A stretch of DNA of 64,000 nucleotides, from contig NZ_KB900536.1 in NCBI RefSeq assembly GCF_000378965.1, forward strand, positions 2,605,407 to 2,669,406, given 5' to 3'. This document shows, piece after piece, positions 37,927 to 47,880 of the stretch; the first letter of the stretch is position 1; the number at the start of each line of letters is the position of its first letter. The translations under genes and the position numbers were made by a program. Source of the stretch: Thioalkalivibrio thiocyanodenitrificans ARhD 1 (lineage in GTDB: Bacteria > Pseudomonadota > Gammaproteobacteria > Ectothiorhodospirales > Ectothiorhodospiraceae). The notes beneath the pieces were generated by a model, which saw only the letters and a program-made list of their open reading frames with translations, ran no database searches and was not told where the DNA came from.

Positions 37927-40900
37927 ATGTCCGCGCCGTCAAAATCGGACGCCGCGCTCGCCCAGCGGCCTCCGCCGTTCGGCTACTTGACACTCGTCCT
38001 GCTCGTCGCCATCGGCTATCTCGCGACCGCGCTTGCGGGCGGCCTGCTGGCGCTGCCGCCGGGTTACGCCTCTCCCATGTGGCCGGCGGCGGGCGTGGCG
38101 CTGGCCGCCCTACTCATGGGCGGATTGCGCTGCTGGCCGGGGGTGCTTCTGGGGGCGTTCGTATACACCCTCTGGCTGGACGTCTCCGTGGAAGGGGCCC
38201 TGTTGGCGGCGGCAATGGCCATCGCAGCCACATTGCAGGCCCTGGCCGGGGCCCTGCTGGGCAGAGGTTACCTGAACCGCCGCATCCCGCTCGCCCGGCA
38301 ACGCGACGTGTTGCGGTTTCTGCTGCTGGCGGGTCCGCTCGCGAGCATCCTGGGCGCCACGCTGGGGACGGCGGCCCTGTTTGCCTTCGGAAACACCCAG
38401 CAGCCGGTCTCGCTGCCGACCCAGTGGCTGGTGATGTGGAGCGGCAGCTCGATCGGGGCGGTCCTGTTCGCCCCGCTGGTGCTGCTGGCCTGGCCGCGCA
38501 TGCAGCGCATATGGAAGGACAGCACCTGGCGCGTCGGGCTGCCCCTGGCCGCCACGGCCGCGCTCCTGGCGCTGGGGCAGATGGGTCTCGAACACCTGGA
38601 AAATGCCCGGGAGCGCGCGGCGCTGGAGGATTACAAGGACGAGATGTACCGCACCGGCCTGCTGCCCGTGGCGGCCGCCTTCGAGGTGCTGACCAGCGTC
38701 GAGCGATTCTTCCTGTCCAGTGAAGAGGTGACCCGCCGGGAGTTCACCACCTTCAACTCATTCCTCGTGCGCAGACCCGGGATCGTGGGCATCGACTGGG
38801 CACCCCGCGTGCCGCGCGAACGACTGCGGGAGTTCGAGGCGATGGTGCGGGCCGAGGGTCTGGAGGACTACCGGGTCTTCGAACCCGATGGCGAAGACCG
38901 CCTGGGGCCGCCCGCTTCGCGTTCGGAGTATTTTCCGGTGCTATTCAGTGAACCACACACGGTCAATGAAGCTATCCTCGGCCTCGACCACGGTTTCGAA
39001 GGCGCGCGGCGCGTGGCGATGGAGGCGGCCCTGGGAAGAGACCACGGGGCCACAATCGCCGCGGTCCCGCTGCTGCGCACCGAGGGACACGTGATTCTCA
39101 CCTTCCGCCCCGTCTACCGCCAGGGATTCGATCCCGTGAACGCCGCCGTTGCCGCGCGCCGGGAGGCCCTGGAGGGTTTCGTGGTCGGCGTGTTCGACCT
39201 GGATGTGATCTTCCGGCCCCTCGTGCGGGCGGCCGAGCTTCACGGGCTCGGCATTCGCGTCACGGACATCACACCGGGGGAGACCCCCACGATCATGGCC
39301 GACACCCTGCCGCCGGGGGTGGAACCGGGCTGGGTGCGCGACGTGGAGGTAACGGAACGGCGCTTTCGCGCGGAAATCCAGCCCCTGTCCGCGGCCGGCC
39401 TGCACGGTGTCACCGCCGGCTCGCAGTTCTATTACCTGTTCTCCCTGCTGGCCGGTTTTCTCGTCTCGTTCGCCGCCCTGGCCGCAGCCGGGCGCAATGC
39501 CGCCACCGAGGCGGAGGTCACCTCCCGCACCCTTGATCTCGACCGCGAACTCATGGCACGCAGGGCCGCGGAGAGCGCCCTGCGTGCCAGCGAAACCGAT
39601 CTCCATACCACGCTCAACTCCATCGGAGACGCCGTGCTGGCCACGGACACCCTCGGCCACGTCACGCGCATGAACCCGGTGGCCGAGGAACTCACGGGCT
39701 GGTCCCTGGAGGAGGCTCGGGGACGTCCGGTGGATAAGGTCTTCGTGATCATCAATGAGCGGACGCGCAAGCCTGCCGAGATCCCCGTGGAGAGAGTGCT
39801 GCGCACGGAAAAGGTGCAGGGCCTGGCCAACCACACGGTCCTCGTCGCCCGGGACGGCACCGAACGCGCCGTCGCCGACAGCGCCGCACCCATTACCGAT
39901 GACGACGGGAAGGTGCGCGGCGTGGTTCTGGTCTTTCGCGACGTGAGCCGGGCGCGTGAGGCGGAACTGGCCCTGGAGAGCAAGGAGCGGGAGCTGCACG
40001 CCATCCTCGACAACCTGCTGGAATGCGTCATCACCATCGACACGGAGGGAATCATCAAGAGCGCCAACCCGGCGCTCACGCGACTGTTCGGCTACCGGGT
40101 GGCCGAGGTTCTTGGAAAGAACATTTCCTTGCTCATGCCGGAACCTGATCGAAGTCGACACGGCGAGTATCTGGCCCGCTACCTGCGCACCGGTGAACGC
40201 CGGACCCTCGGAAGCACCCGGGAAGTGACCGGTCTGCACAAGGAGGGGCGTACGCTGCCCATGGAACTGACCACCAACGAGTTCCGGGTACAGGACGAGT
40301 TGCGTTTCATCGGCGCCCTGCGCGACATCTCGGAGCGCCGCCGGTTCATCGACGAACTCTCCCGCGCGCAGATGGACGCCGAGCAGGCCAACCGCGCCAA
40401 GTCCGCCTTCCTGGCCACCATGAGCCACGAGATCCGCACGCCTATGAACGGCATCGTCGGCATGGTGGACGTGCTGGAACACAGCCGTCTGACGCCGCAT
40501 CAGGCGGAGCTGGTCAAGACGGTGCGCGAATCCGCCGCGAGCCTGCTCACGCTCATCGACGACATCCTGGACTTCTCGAAGATCGAGGCCGGCCGGCTGG
40601 AGATCGAGCACAGCCCCGTGTGCATCCCGGATCTTGTGGAGGGGCTTTGCAACTCCATGGTGTCGGTGGCCATGCGTCAGGGGGTGGACCTGCGCCTGTT
40701 CGTCTCCCCGGAGATCCCGGAGCGGGTGCTGTCGGACGACACCCGGATTCGCCAGATGCTCTACAACCTGATCGGCAACGCCATCAAGTTCTCCTCGGGC
40801 CGGGCCGAGCGGCGGGGTCTGGTCTCCGTCCGGGTCGAGGCGGCGCAGGCCGACCCGCTCAGGATCGCCTTCCGCATCCGGGACAACGGCATCGGCATGG

Positions 40901-42321
40901 ATGAAAAGACCCAGAAAAACCTGTTCAAGCCGTTTACCCAGGCCGAGATCTCCACCACACGGCGGTTCGGAGGGACCGGCCTCGGGTTGGCGATCGTCAA
41001 GCGCCTGGTGGACACCATGAACGGCGAGATCAGCGTCACCAGCGCGCCGGATGAGGGGTCCGCGTTCACGGTCACGCTGCCCATGGAGCCGGCCCCCGAG
41101 CAGCCCGAGCGCGTCCTGCCCGACCTCGGCAGGCTCCAGTGCATGCTGGTCGAATCCCCCGGGATCGACGCCGACGGCCTGACGACCTATCTGGAGCACG
41201 CGGGAGCCACCGTGCGCCGTTTCACACGGGAGAAGGACGCCATCGATGAGGCCCGGCAGATGGACGAACCCGCCGTCCTGATCCAGTACTCCGAGACCTG
41301 CGCCGGCACCGGGAAAGGGAAGCCCGCGAAATCGCCCCAGTTGCGCCGGCTGCTGATCTGCCGGGGGCGGCGGCGCCGTGCACGGATGGCTTCGCCGGGG
41401 AGCGTGACCATCGACGGCGAGGCCATGCGCCGCCAGGCCTTCCTGCGCGCCGTGGCAGTGGCAGCAGGGCGGGCCTCGCCGGAGGTCTTTCACGATCAGG
41501 AGCCGCAGCGGCGCCCGGGTGAGCTTTCCGATCCGCCGACCGTGGAGCAGGCCCGGGCCGCACACCGGCTGATCCTGGTCGCGGAGGATGACCCGATCAA
41601 CCAGAAGGTCATCCTGCAGCAGCTCCGGCTGCTGGGTTATGCGGCGGAGGTGGTGGAGAGTGGCGTCGAGGCGCTGGAGCGCTGGCACACGGGGGATCAT
41701 GCGCTGATCCTCACCGACCTGCACATGCCCGAAATGGACGGGTATGCGCTGACCCGCGAGATCCGGCGCCAGGCCGCCGGCAGACACCGGATACCGATCA
41801 TCGCGCTGACGGCCAACGCCCTGCGCGGAGAGGCCCACCGCGCCAGGGCGGCGGGCATGGACGAGTATCTGACCAAGCCGGTGAGCCTCGAAAAGCTTCG
41901 CGCCGCCCTGGAGAAGTGGCTTGCGCAGTCGCCGAGCGACGACGGGGACAAACCGCCCGCGGCGAAAACATCACCCGCATCCGGCGATGCACTGGACATC
42001 TCGGTGCTTGAACGACTCGTAGGCGACGACCCCGCCACGATCCGGGACTTTCTAAGGGAGTACGGCGAGACGGCCGAGCGATCCGCCGCGGCCCTGCGGG
42101 AGGCAGTGGACAAGGGGGTTCCGGGCGAAATCGCACCGGTTGCCCACAAGCTCAAGTCGTCGTCGCGTTCCGTCGGCGCGATCGCCCTCGGCGACCTTTG
42201 CGAGAAGCTGGAGCACGCCGGCAAGCGGGGCGACCTGACAGCCGTACGCCGGAACATGGAGGACTTCGAGACGCGCTTTGCGAAAGTGATCGAGGAGATT
42301 GCAGGTTTATCATCGGACTGA
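37927..42321 (+). CDS. Hybrid sensor histidine kinase: MASE1-CHASE-PAS-PAS-HK-REC-Hpt
   Basis: The 1464-residue inner-membrane kinase starts at ATG 37927. Residues about 15-220 form a MASE1 multi-helix sensor. A CHASE-type extracellular ligand domain (about 260-490) lies between helices, then PAS domains start at about 554 and 686. HisKA has His834 (MSHEIRTPMNG), and HATPase shows NLIGNAIKFS and FGGTGLGLAIVKRL. A receiver-like segment without a clear Asp (about 1058-1175) is followed by a canonical receiver with Asp1264 (LTDLHMPEMDG) and an Hpt with His1407 (AHKLKSSSRSVG). A complete phosphorelay is encoded. Its likely partner is the receiver-EAL protein 60 bases downstream. Confidence 0.9.
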   Translation: MSAPSKSDAALAQRPPPFGYLTLVLLVAIGYLATALAGGLLALPPGYASPMWPAAGVALAALLMGGLRCWPGVLLGAFVYTLWLDVSVEGALLAAAMAIAATLQALAGALLGRGYLNRRIPLARQRDVLRFLLLAGPLASILGATLGTAALFAFGNTQQPVSLPTQWLVMWSGSSIGAVLFAPLVLLAWPRMQRIWKDSTWRVGLPLAATAALLALGQMGLEHLENARERAALEDYKDEMYRTGLLPVAAAFEVLTSVERFFLSSEEVTRREFTTFNSFLVRRPGIVGIDWAPRVPRERLREFEAMVRAEGLEDYRVFEPDGEDRLGPPASRSEYFPVLFSEPHTVNEAILGLDHGFEGARRVAMEAALGRDHGATIAAVPLLRTEGHVILTFRPVYRQGFDPVNAAVAARREALEGFVVGVFDLDVIFRPLVRAAELHGLGIRVTDITPGETPTIMADTLPPGVEPGWVRDVEVTERRFRAEIQPLSAAGLHGVTAGSQFYYLFSLLAGFLVSFAALAAAGRNAATEAEVTSRTLDLDRELMARRAAESALRASETDLHTTLNSIGDAVLATDTLGHVTRMNPVAEELTGWSLEEARGRPVDKVFVIINERTRKPAEIPVERVLRTEKVQGLANHTVLVARDGTERAVADSAAPITDDDGKVRGVVLVFRDVSRAREAELALESKERELHAILDNLLECVITIDTEGIIKSANPALTRLFGYRVAEVLGKNISLLMPEPDRSRHGEYLARYLRTGERRTLGSTREVTGLHKEGRTLPMELTTNEFRVQDELRFIGALRDISERRRFIDELSRAQMDAEQANRAKSAFLATMSHEIRTPMNGIVGMVDVLEHSRLTPHQAELVKTVRESAASLLTLIDDILDFSKIEAGRLEIEHSPVCIPDLVEGLCNSMVSVAMRQGVDLRLFVSPEIPERVLSDDTRIRQMLYNLIGNAIKFSSGRAERRGLVSVRVEAAQADPLRIAFRIRDNGIGMDEKTQKNLFKPFTQAEISTTRRFGGTGLGLAIVKRLVDTMNGEISVTSAPDEGSAFTVTLPMEPAPEQPERVLPDLGRLQCMLVESPGIDADGLTTYLEHAGATVRRFTREKDAIDEARQMDEPAVLIQYSETCAGTGKGKPAKSPQLRRLLICRGRRRRARMASPGSVTIDGEAMRRQAFLRAVAVAAGRASPEVFHDQEPQRRPGELSDPPTVEQARAAHRLILVAEDDPINQKVILQQLRLLGYAAEVVESGVEALERWHTGDHALILTDLHMPEMDGYALTREIRRQAAGRHRIPIIALTANALRGEAHRARAAGMDEYLTKPVSLEKLRAALEKWLAQSPSDDGDKPPAAKTSPASGDALDISVLERLVGDDPATIRDFLREYGETAERSAAALREAVDKGVPGEIAPVAHKLKSSSRSVGAIALGDLCEKLEHAGKRGDLTAVRRNMEDFETRFAKVIEEIAGLSSD

Positions 42322-42382
42322 GCCGCACGGACGGACCGATGCACATTTTCTGGGCCGGATCTGCCGGCAGGGAGCATATGCT

Positions 42383-43585
42383 GTGCACATCATTGTCATC
42401 GATGACGACCCCTTCGCCCTGAAGCTGATCAGGCATCAGCTTCACGTCATCGGTTTTAACCGGGTCGAATCAACAACCAGCGCCCATGATGCCCTGGCGC
42501 GCATGACCGGCGGCGAATGCTTCGACCTGGTGATCACCGATCTGCAGATGCCCGAACTGGACGGCGTGGAGTTCGTCCGTCGGCTGACCCAAAACGGGTT
42601 CGAAGGGGGGCTCGTGCTGGTGAGCGGGGAGGACGAACGGATACTGCAGACGGCCGAACGCCTGGCCAGGGCCCATGAGTTGCACGTGCTGGGCAGCCTC
42701 CACAAGCCCATCGATCCGGAGCGCCTGCGCAAGATGCTGACCAGCCACACGCAACCGGCCGGTGACGCAAAGAGACCGGCCCGCAGGATCTACGGTCCCG
42801 AGGAGGTACTGGAAGGCATCCGCACAGGCCAGCTGGAATGCTTCTGCCAGCCCAAGGTGGCGCTCGCCTCCGGCGAGGTCAACGGCGTGGAGATGCTGGT
42901 CCGCTGGCGGCACCCCCGGGACGGGCTGGTCTTTCCGGATCAGTTCATCGCCACGGCGGAAGAGCACGGAATGATCGACGAGCTGACCCGGGTGGTGCTT
43001 CGACAGGCACTGGAGCAGGCCCGGACATGGATCGAGAGAGGCCTGCATCTGTCCGTCGCCGTAAACGTCTCCATGGAGAGTCTGAGCGATCTCCGGTTTC
43101 CGGACTTCGTCTCCCGGGAGATAAGCCGTGCCGGCGTCCCTTCGTCGGCACTCATTCTGGAGGTCACGGAAAGCAGACTGATGAAGGACGTGCGCAATGC
43201 GCTCGACATTCTCGCCAGGCTCCGGCTCAGGCGTGTGGAACTGTCCATCGACGACTTCGGCACGGGCCATTCCACCCTTGTGCAGTTGCGTGACATACCC
43301 TTCACCGAACTGAAGGTCGATCGCGGTTTTGTCCATGGTGCCTGGCGGCACGACAGCAACCTTGGCGCGATACTGGAAGCCAGCCTGGACATGGCACGCC
43401 GCCTCGGCATGCGCAGCGTCGCGGAAGGCGTGGAGAATCAGGAGGATTGGGCATTTCTCAGGAGGCGTGGCTGTGACACGGCACAGGGGTACTTTGTGGC
43501 CAGACCGATGCCCATGAACGAACTTCCGGACTGGCTGCCCGTCTGGGAGGAACGCTGCCGGGACATGGGATTATCCGGCCCATGA
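42383..43585 (+). CDS. Response regulator with EAL phosphodiesterase domain
   Basis: The 400-residue cytoplasmic protein starts at GTG 42383 with GGGAG upstream; it begins (M)HIIVIDDDPFALKLI. The receiver has phospho-acceptor Asp53 (ITDLQMPELDG). The EAL domain has E170-M-L (EMLVRWRHP), NVSMES, LEVTES, SIDDFGTGHS, LKVDR, EGVEN and QGY, so all catalytic residues for cyclic-di-GMP hydrolysis are present. The upstream hybrid kinase with its Hpt domain is the natural phosphodonor. Confidence 0.9.
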   Translation: MHIIVIDDDPFALKLIRHQLHVIGFNRVESTTSAHDALARMTGGECFDLVITDLQMPELDGVEFVRRLTQNGFEGGLVLVSGEDERILQTAERLARAHELHVLGSLHKPIDPERLRKMLTSHTQPAGDAKRPARRIYGPEEVLEGIRTGQLECFCQPKVALASGEVNGVEMLVRWRHPRDGLVFPDQFIATAEEHGMIDELTRVVLRQALEQARTWIERGLHLSVAVNVSMESLSDLRFPDFVSREISRAGVPSSALILEVTESRLMKDVRNALDILARLRLRRVELSIDDFGTGHSTLVQLRDIPFTELKVDRGFVHGAWRHDSNLGAILEASLDMARRLGMRSVAEGVENQEDWAFLRRRGCDTAQGYFVARPMPMNELPDWLPVWEERCRDMGLSGP

Positions 43586-43612
43586 ACGACCCGCACATCC
43601 TGATCGCAAAGA

Positions 43613-44878
43613 TCAACCACCCTCCGGACTGAACACCGGCAGCTTCTTCTCCAACAGTTCGCCGCGGATCCGCACGTAGTTGGGCAGGCCGTTGTCGTAG
43701 GGCGGGTAGTCCTCGCCGTCGATGAGCGGGGCGAGATGCCGGCGGCACGCGGCGGTGATATGGTAGCCGTCCTCGGTGATGTAATCCCGGGGCAGGCCCT
43801 GCTCGATGTCGGCCACCTGTTCCAGAGGCACCCGGTCCACGGTCCAGAGATAGGGCTGGTCGCACAGGCGTTTGATTACGGGCATGAAGCCGGTGTGCCC
43901 TTCCACGGCAAAGCGCACGGCCATGGCGCCGGCGGCATAGGCCTGCTCCACGTCCAGGCGCGAAGCGATGTGACGCGCGGCCCGCTGAATATAGTCGGCC
44001 ACCGCCCAGTGGATCTTGTGGCCGGTTTCCTCCTTGATCATGCGCGCCAGCATGGGCGCCACGCCGCCGAGCTGCGTGTAGGCGTACACATCGTGGGCCT
44101 GGGCCACGGTGAGCAGCTTGCCGTCAGGGCCCTTGAGGCCCTCGGAAGCCACCACCACACAATAGCCATGGGCCTCGATCACGGCATTCAGGCGCCTCAG
44201 GAAGTCCGCCTGGTCGAAGGGGATCTCCGCGAACAGGATCAGCATGGGCGGCGTATTCTCCGCCTGCTGGGCCAGCGCCGCGGCCGCGGCCAGCCAGCCC
44301 GCATGACGCCCCATCACCTCCATGATGAACACCTTGGTCCCGGAGCTGGCCATGGACTCCACGTCCATGCTGGCCTCGCGCACCACGGTGGCGATGAACT
44401 TGGCCGCGGAACCGAACCCGGGGCTGGTGTCGGTGCAGGCGAGATCGTTGTCGATGGTCTTGGGCACGCCGATGCTGCGGATGGGATAGTCCATCTGGTC
44501 GGCGATGCGCGCCACCTTGAGCGCGGTGTCCATGGACCCGCCGCCGCCGTTATAGAAGAAGTAGCCGATGTCGTGGGCCCGGAACACCTCCACCAGGCGC
44601 CGGTACTGCTCCGGATGGGTGTCGGGGTCGCCCAGGTCGTATCGGCAGGAACCGAAGGCGCCGCCGGGGGTATGGCGCAGGGCGGCGATGGTCGCGTCGC
44701 TCTCCCGTTCGAGATCGATCAGCTCCTCCTTGAGCACACCGAGGATGCCGTCCCGGGCCGCGAAGATGCGGCCGAAGGTACGAGGATGGCGGCGCACCGT
44801 CTGGATCACGCCGCAGGCGCTGGCGTTGATGACGGCGGTGACACCGCCGGACTGCGCATAGAGGACATTGTTGGGCAT
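43613..44878 (-). CDS. pfp: 6-phosphofructokinase, pyrophosphate-type family
   Basis: The 421-residue phosphofructokinase has AQSGGVTAVINASACGVI, FYNGGGGSMDTALKVA, GVPKTIDNDLACTDTSPGFGSAAK, MEVMGRHAGWLAAAAAL and YIQRAARHIASRLD. Lys in PKTIDND marks pyrophosphate-dependent enzymes, where ATP enzymes have Gly. The GGDGS/GGDDS segment is GGGGS, so the phosphoryl-donor site is non-standard. It would interconvert fructose-6-phosphate and fructose-1,6-bisphosphate reversibly. It is divergent from fbp, placing both enzymes of this step together. ATG 44878 gives the family start. Confidence 0.88.
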   Translation of the reverse strand: MPNNVLYAQSGGVTAVINASACGVIQTVRRHPRTFGRIFAARDGILGVLKEELIDLERESDATIAALRHTPGGAFGSCRYDLGDPDTHPEQYRRLVEVFRAHDIGYFFYNGGGGSMDTALKVARIADQMDYPIRSIGVPKTIDNDLACTDTSPGFGSAAKFIATVVREASMDVESMASSGTKVFIMEVMGRHAGWLAAAAALAQQAENTPPMLILFAEIPFDQADFLRRLNAVIEAHGYCVVVASEGLKGPDGKLLTVAQAHDVYAYTQLGGVAPMLARMIKEETGHKIHWAVADYIQRAARHIASRLDVEQAYAAGAMAVRFAVEGHTGFMPVIKRLCDQPYLWTVDRVPLEQVADIEQGLPRDYITEDGYHITAACRRHLAPLIDGEDYPPYDNGLPNYVRIRGELLEKKLPVFSPEGG

Positions 44879-44979
44879 CGGTCTCCGGTATCCGTGTTGG
44901 TGGCGCGGGGTCAGGGTTCACCGCCCCCGGGTTGTCGAGGCGGAATCCGGGCCGTGGCGGGCACATGCGCACTCGTCAG

Positions 44980-45000
44980 GGCGTTTTGCTATGATACGCG
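44980..45000 (+). promoter_or_regulatory. Candidate extended -10 promoter upstream of fbp
   Basis: TGC-TATGAT (TATGAT at 44990-44995) is an extended -10 element. The -35 position (about 44967-44972) is poor, as is common for extended -10 promoters. It would give a leader of about 180 bases before the fbp ATG. Confidence 0.5.
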
Positions 45001-45179
45001 CCCTGATTTGACGGCCGCCTTGGCGCAATGTCAGTGCTTGCCCCCTCAGGTTAACAGCTTGCGGGTCCCGGGCAAGCCGGGGTATCGCGCCACCCGTCCT
45101 GCCCCGCCGGCGTGCTACGTGCACCGCCATCGATCAGGTGAGGCACGGTTTACCTTTAACCATTAGGAAATCTGCAACC

Positions 45180-46190
45180 ATGCATATCGGAACGACCCTG
45201 ACGAACTACATCATCGAGACCCAGCGCAACTTCAAGGGCGCCACGGGTGAATTCACCGGCCTGCTCAACGACATCGCCGTGGCCTGCAAGAAGATCTCCG
45301 ACCTGGTCAACAAGGGCGACCTGGTGGACATCCTGGGCAGCGCGGAATCCGAGAACGTGCAGGGCGAGACCCAGAAGAAGATGGACGTGATCTCCAACGA
45401 GATCTTCATGGAGGCCCTGCAGCACAACGGCCACGTGGCCGGGCTTGCCTCCGAAGAGGTGGACGACATCTGCCGGATGCCCGAGGATGCCCCCCGGGGC
45501 CATTACCTGGTGCTGTTCGACCCGCTGGACGGCTCATCCAACATCGACGTCAACGTCTCGGTGGGCACGATCTTCTCCATCCTCAAGGCCTCGCCGCACC
45601 CCGGGGATCCGACCACCGAGGACTTCCTGCGCCCCGGCACCGAGCAGGTGGCTGCCGGCTACTGCCTGTACGGCCCGTCCACCATGATGGTGCTGACCAC
45701 CGGCCGGGGGGTGAACATGTTCACCCTGGACCGTCATTTCGGCGAGTTCCTGCTCACCCACGAGAACATCACCATCCCCGAGGACACCCAGGAGTTCGCC
45801 ATCAACGCCTCCAACATGCGTTTCTGGGAGACGCCGGTGAAGCGTTACATCGACGAGTGCCTGCAGGGCAAGGAAGGCCCGCGAGGCAAGGACTTCAACA
45901 TGCGCTGGGTGGCCTCCATGGTCGCCGAGGTGCACCGCATCCTGACCCGCGGAGGCATCTTCATGTACCCCATGGACGAGAAGATCAAGGCCAAGGGCCA
46001 GGGCGGCAAGCTGCGCCTCATGTACGAGGCCAACCCCATGGGCTTCATCATCGAGCAGGCGGGCGGCGCCGCCACCACGGGCCGCGAACGCATCATGGAG
46101 ATCAAGCCCGGGCACATCCACCAGCGCGTGCCGGTGGTGCTGGGCTCGAAGAACGAGGTGGAGCGCGTGACGAGCTACCACAAGGAGTGA
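45180..46190 (+). CDS. fbp: Fructose-1,6-bisphosphatase class I
   Basis: The 336-residue enzyme hydrolyses fructose-1,6-bisphosphate in gluconeogenesis and the Calvin cycle. It has [10 protein letters not shown], the metal-binding signature [23 protein letters not shown], a [25 protein letters not shown] motif (active-site Lys), and [24 protein letters not shown] 45180 gives the usual N-terminus [12 protein letters not shown]. The gene is followed by a strong hairpin terminator and then IS110 copy 2. Confidence 0.95.
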   Translation: MHIGTTLTNYIIETQRNFKGATGEFTGLLNDIAVACKKISDLVNKGDLVDILGSAESENVQGETQKKMDVISNEIFMEALQHNGHVAGLASEEVDDICRMPEDAPRGHYLVLFDPLDGSSNIDVNVSVGTIFSILKASPHPGDPTTEDFLRPGTEQVAAGYCLYGPSTMMVLTTGRGVNMFTLDRHFGEFLLTHENITIPEDTQEFAINASNMRFWETPVKRYIDECLQGKEGPRGKDFNMRWVASMVAEVHRILTRGGIFMYPMDEKIKAKGQGGKLRLMYEANPMGFIIEQAGGAATTGRERIMEIKPGHIHQRVPVVLGSKNEVERVTSYHKE

Positions 46191-46221
46191 CGCCCGCACG
46201 GCGTGATAGTGGACAGATCAA

Positions 46222-46248
46222 AGAGCCCGGCATTGCCGGGTTCTTTTC
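46222..46248 (+). terminator. Rho-independent terminator after fbp
   Basis: The stem CCCGGC-ATT-GCCGGG (46226-46240) is followed by TTCTTTTCT. It is correctly placed 36 bases after the fbp stop. Confidence 0.85.
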
Positions 46249-46329
46249 TGGTGACGGGTGACGCCTGATGCCTTCCCCGTCACTTGTCACTGCTCACTGC
46301 CCTTCTTCCCGTAGATACTCCGTTCCCGG

Positions 46330-47325
46330 TCAAGCCTTGTTGAGGTGTTGATCGCTGAACAGCGCCGCGGCATCGAAGGGGGTTCGAGTTTTGATGCAGG
46401 CCCACAATCCGGTGAGGTACTTGCGCATCACGGCGCACAGGGCCTGAATCTTTTTCTTCCCGCGTGCCACCAGCGCCTCATAGAAGGCCTTGGCCCTGGG
46501 TTCATGGCGGATGGCCACCATGGCGGGCATGTAGAGCGCGGCCCTCAGATAGGCGTTACCGGCCTTACTCAGGCGTCCCGGGCTGTTGACACTGCTCCCC
46601 GACTGCGTGAGCCGTACATCGAGTCCGGCATGGCGGCTGACCTGCGCGGCCTTGAGATCGCTCGGCAGGGTACACAGTTCGGCAAGCACCGCCACGCTGC
46701 TGGCTTGGCCCATGCCTCGGGCCGTGCTTATGTGCTCGAAGTGGCTCGAGAGTGTCTCGGACTGAGCGATCAACTCCAGGGCTGCCTGTTTGAGTCGTTC
46801 AATGCGCCGATCCAGCTGGGCGATGCCGTCTTGCTCGTCCTCGATGAGCAGCTCAGGCGTGCTCGTCTTGGCGCTGAGCGCGTGCAGGCGGTTCTTGGCC
46901 TGGGTGCGGGCATGTATCAAGCGATTGATTTGCCGTCCAATATCGCGCAACCCCAGGCAGTGCTTCGGCGGCGGCGTCCAGCGCCGGGGCGTCATGCGTT
47001 CGCCGTACTCGGCAAGCAGCGCGGCATCGATGGCATCGGTCTTGGTGCCCGTGAGATGGATCTCGGCAAAGTGGCGAAAGCTGCGCGGGTTGATCACACA
47101 CACTGGCAAATCGGCCTCATGCAGAGCGACCGCCAGGTCCAGGTAATAGACCCCGGTGGCCTCCATGACGATGCACTCAGGCTTGAGCCCCTTGAGGTGG
47201 CTGATGGCACGGGCATGGCCCTGGGGGCTCTGTTCGAAGCGCTGCGCCTTGGCGTTACGCCCATCGCGGCGGCTGACCAGGTCGAAGGATTGGGCCGAGA
47301 TATCGATACCTACCACAGTCATCAT
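46330..47325 (-). CDS. IS110-family transposase, copy 2
   Basis: The 331-residue protein is identical to the one encoded at 17202-18197, with an intact DEDD set (D8, E55, D97/D100) and Ser253 motif. With no substitutions visible between copies, both should be functional if one is. The two copies could mediate inversion of the intervening 28 kb by homologous recombination. Confidence 0.95.
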   Translation of the reverse strand: MMTVVGIDISAQSFDLVSRRDGRNAKAQRFEQSPQGHARAISHLKGLKPECIVMEATGVYYLDLAVALHEADLPVCVINPRSFRHFAEIHLTGTKTDAIDAALLAEYGERMTPRRWTPPPKHCLGLRDIGRQINRLIHARTQAKNRLHALSAKTSTPELLIEDEQDGIAQLDRRIERLKQAALELIAQSETLSSHFEHISTARGMGQASSVAVLAELCTLPSDLKAAQVSRHAGLDVRLTQSGSSVNSPGRLSKAGNAYLRAALYMPAMVAIRHEPRAKAFYEALVARGKKKIQALCAVMRKYLTGLWACIKTRTPFDAAALFSDQHLNKA

Positions 47326-47366
47326 CTGTCCTTTCCCATTCGGGGGCTGGTTGAGTCACAATAGAC

Positions 47367-47542
47367 ACCGGTTCCCCGACCTCGCACTTCTTGCAGCTTC
47401 GACCTTGTGATGCAAAGTCCAGCCTGGCTGGCTTTTGGATACTCCTCGAAGTCGGCAATGAGGCGGGGAGCCGCTCTACGAACGAGGTCAGACCAACGCT
47501 GCCTCCAGGATGGGACGGCCTCCCCGGTGCCCGGCCCAAAAC
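47367..47542 (-). ncRNA. Predicted bridge RNA of IS110 copy 2
   Basis: This is the mirror of the segment in copy 1. Guide candidates fall at 47507-47514 (left target), 47476-47480 (right target), 47438-47445 (left donor) and 47404-47408 (right donor). The sequence is identical to copy 1, so both copies should have the same target preference. Confidence 0.7.
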
Positions 47543-47571
47543 CCTATCAGACCAGACGCGGACAACATACA

Positions 47572-47766
47572 AGGATGGGTCAAGCGAAGCGGACCCATGC
47601 GGAAGAGTCGGTGACCAGTGACGGGCTCAGATGCCACCCCTCCCGGCCCTCTCACCGCTTGCCGCCTCACGCCTGACTCCGCCGTCCGCATGGGTCCGCT
47701 GCGCTTGACCCATCCTACCGGAAGAAGCCGTCCGCATGGGTCCGCTGCGCTTGACCCATCCTACCG
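47572..47766. repeat. GGGTC...GACCC palindrome copies flanking IS110 copy 2
   Basis: The interrupted unit lies at 47574-47605, with two further units at about 47687-47716 and 47733-47762 (GCATGGGTCCGCTGCGCTTG type). The last two end in CATCCTACCGG, one base different from the IS110 target CATCCTACGG. Confidence 0.8.
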
Positions 47767-47826
47767 GGAGAAGGGCAGTAACAAGTGACGGGGCGGCATC
47801 ATGCCCCGTGCGTCCCCCGCCACGGC

Positions 47827-47873
47827 TTGACCACCACATCAACCGCATCTACTATGCAAGCAAGTACTCACTT
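47827..47873 (+). promoter_or_regulatory. Promoter and operator-like dyad of the TetR-RND operon
   Basis: A -35 TTGACC (47827-47832) and a -10 TACTAT (47850-47855) are separated by the optimal 17 bases. AAGT-ACTC-ACTT (47862-47873) is a short dyad just downstream of the -10, a good position for repression by the TetR protein encoded next. Confidence 0.7.
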
Positions 47874-47880
47874 ACATCCG

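Larger units (their letters stand above)
46313..47573 (-). mobile_element. IS110-family insertion sequence, copy 2 (inverted)
   Basis: This is the same 1257-base element as copy 1, in opposite orientation (46315-47571), flanked by the CT core (read on the minus strand at 47573-47572 and 46314-46313). On the minus strand the left flank is CGCTTGACCCATC-CT and the right flank CT-ACGGGAAGAAGG. It therefore interrupts another member of the same palindromic repeat at the identical base. Confidence 0.92.

Noticed and set aside
38941-41838. 965-residue open frame antisense to the hybrid kinase
   Set aside because: Shadow frame; the kinase motifs on the plus strand are intact over the same bases.
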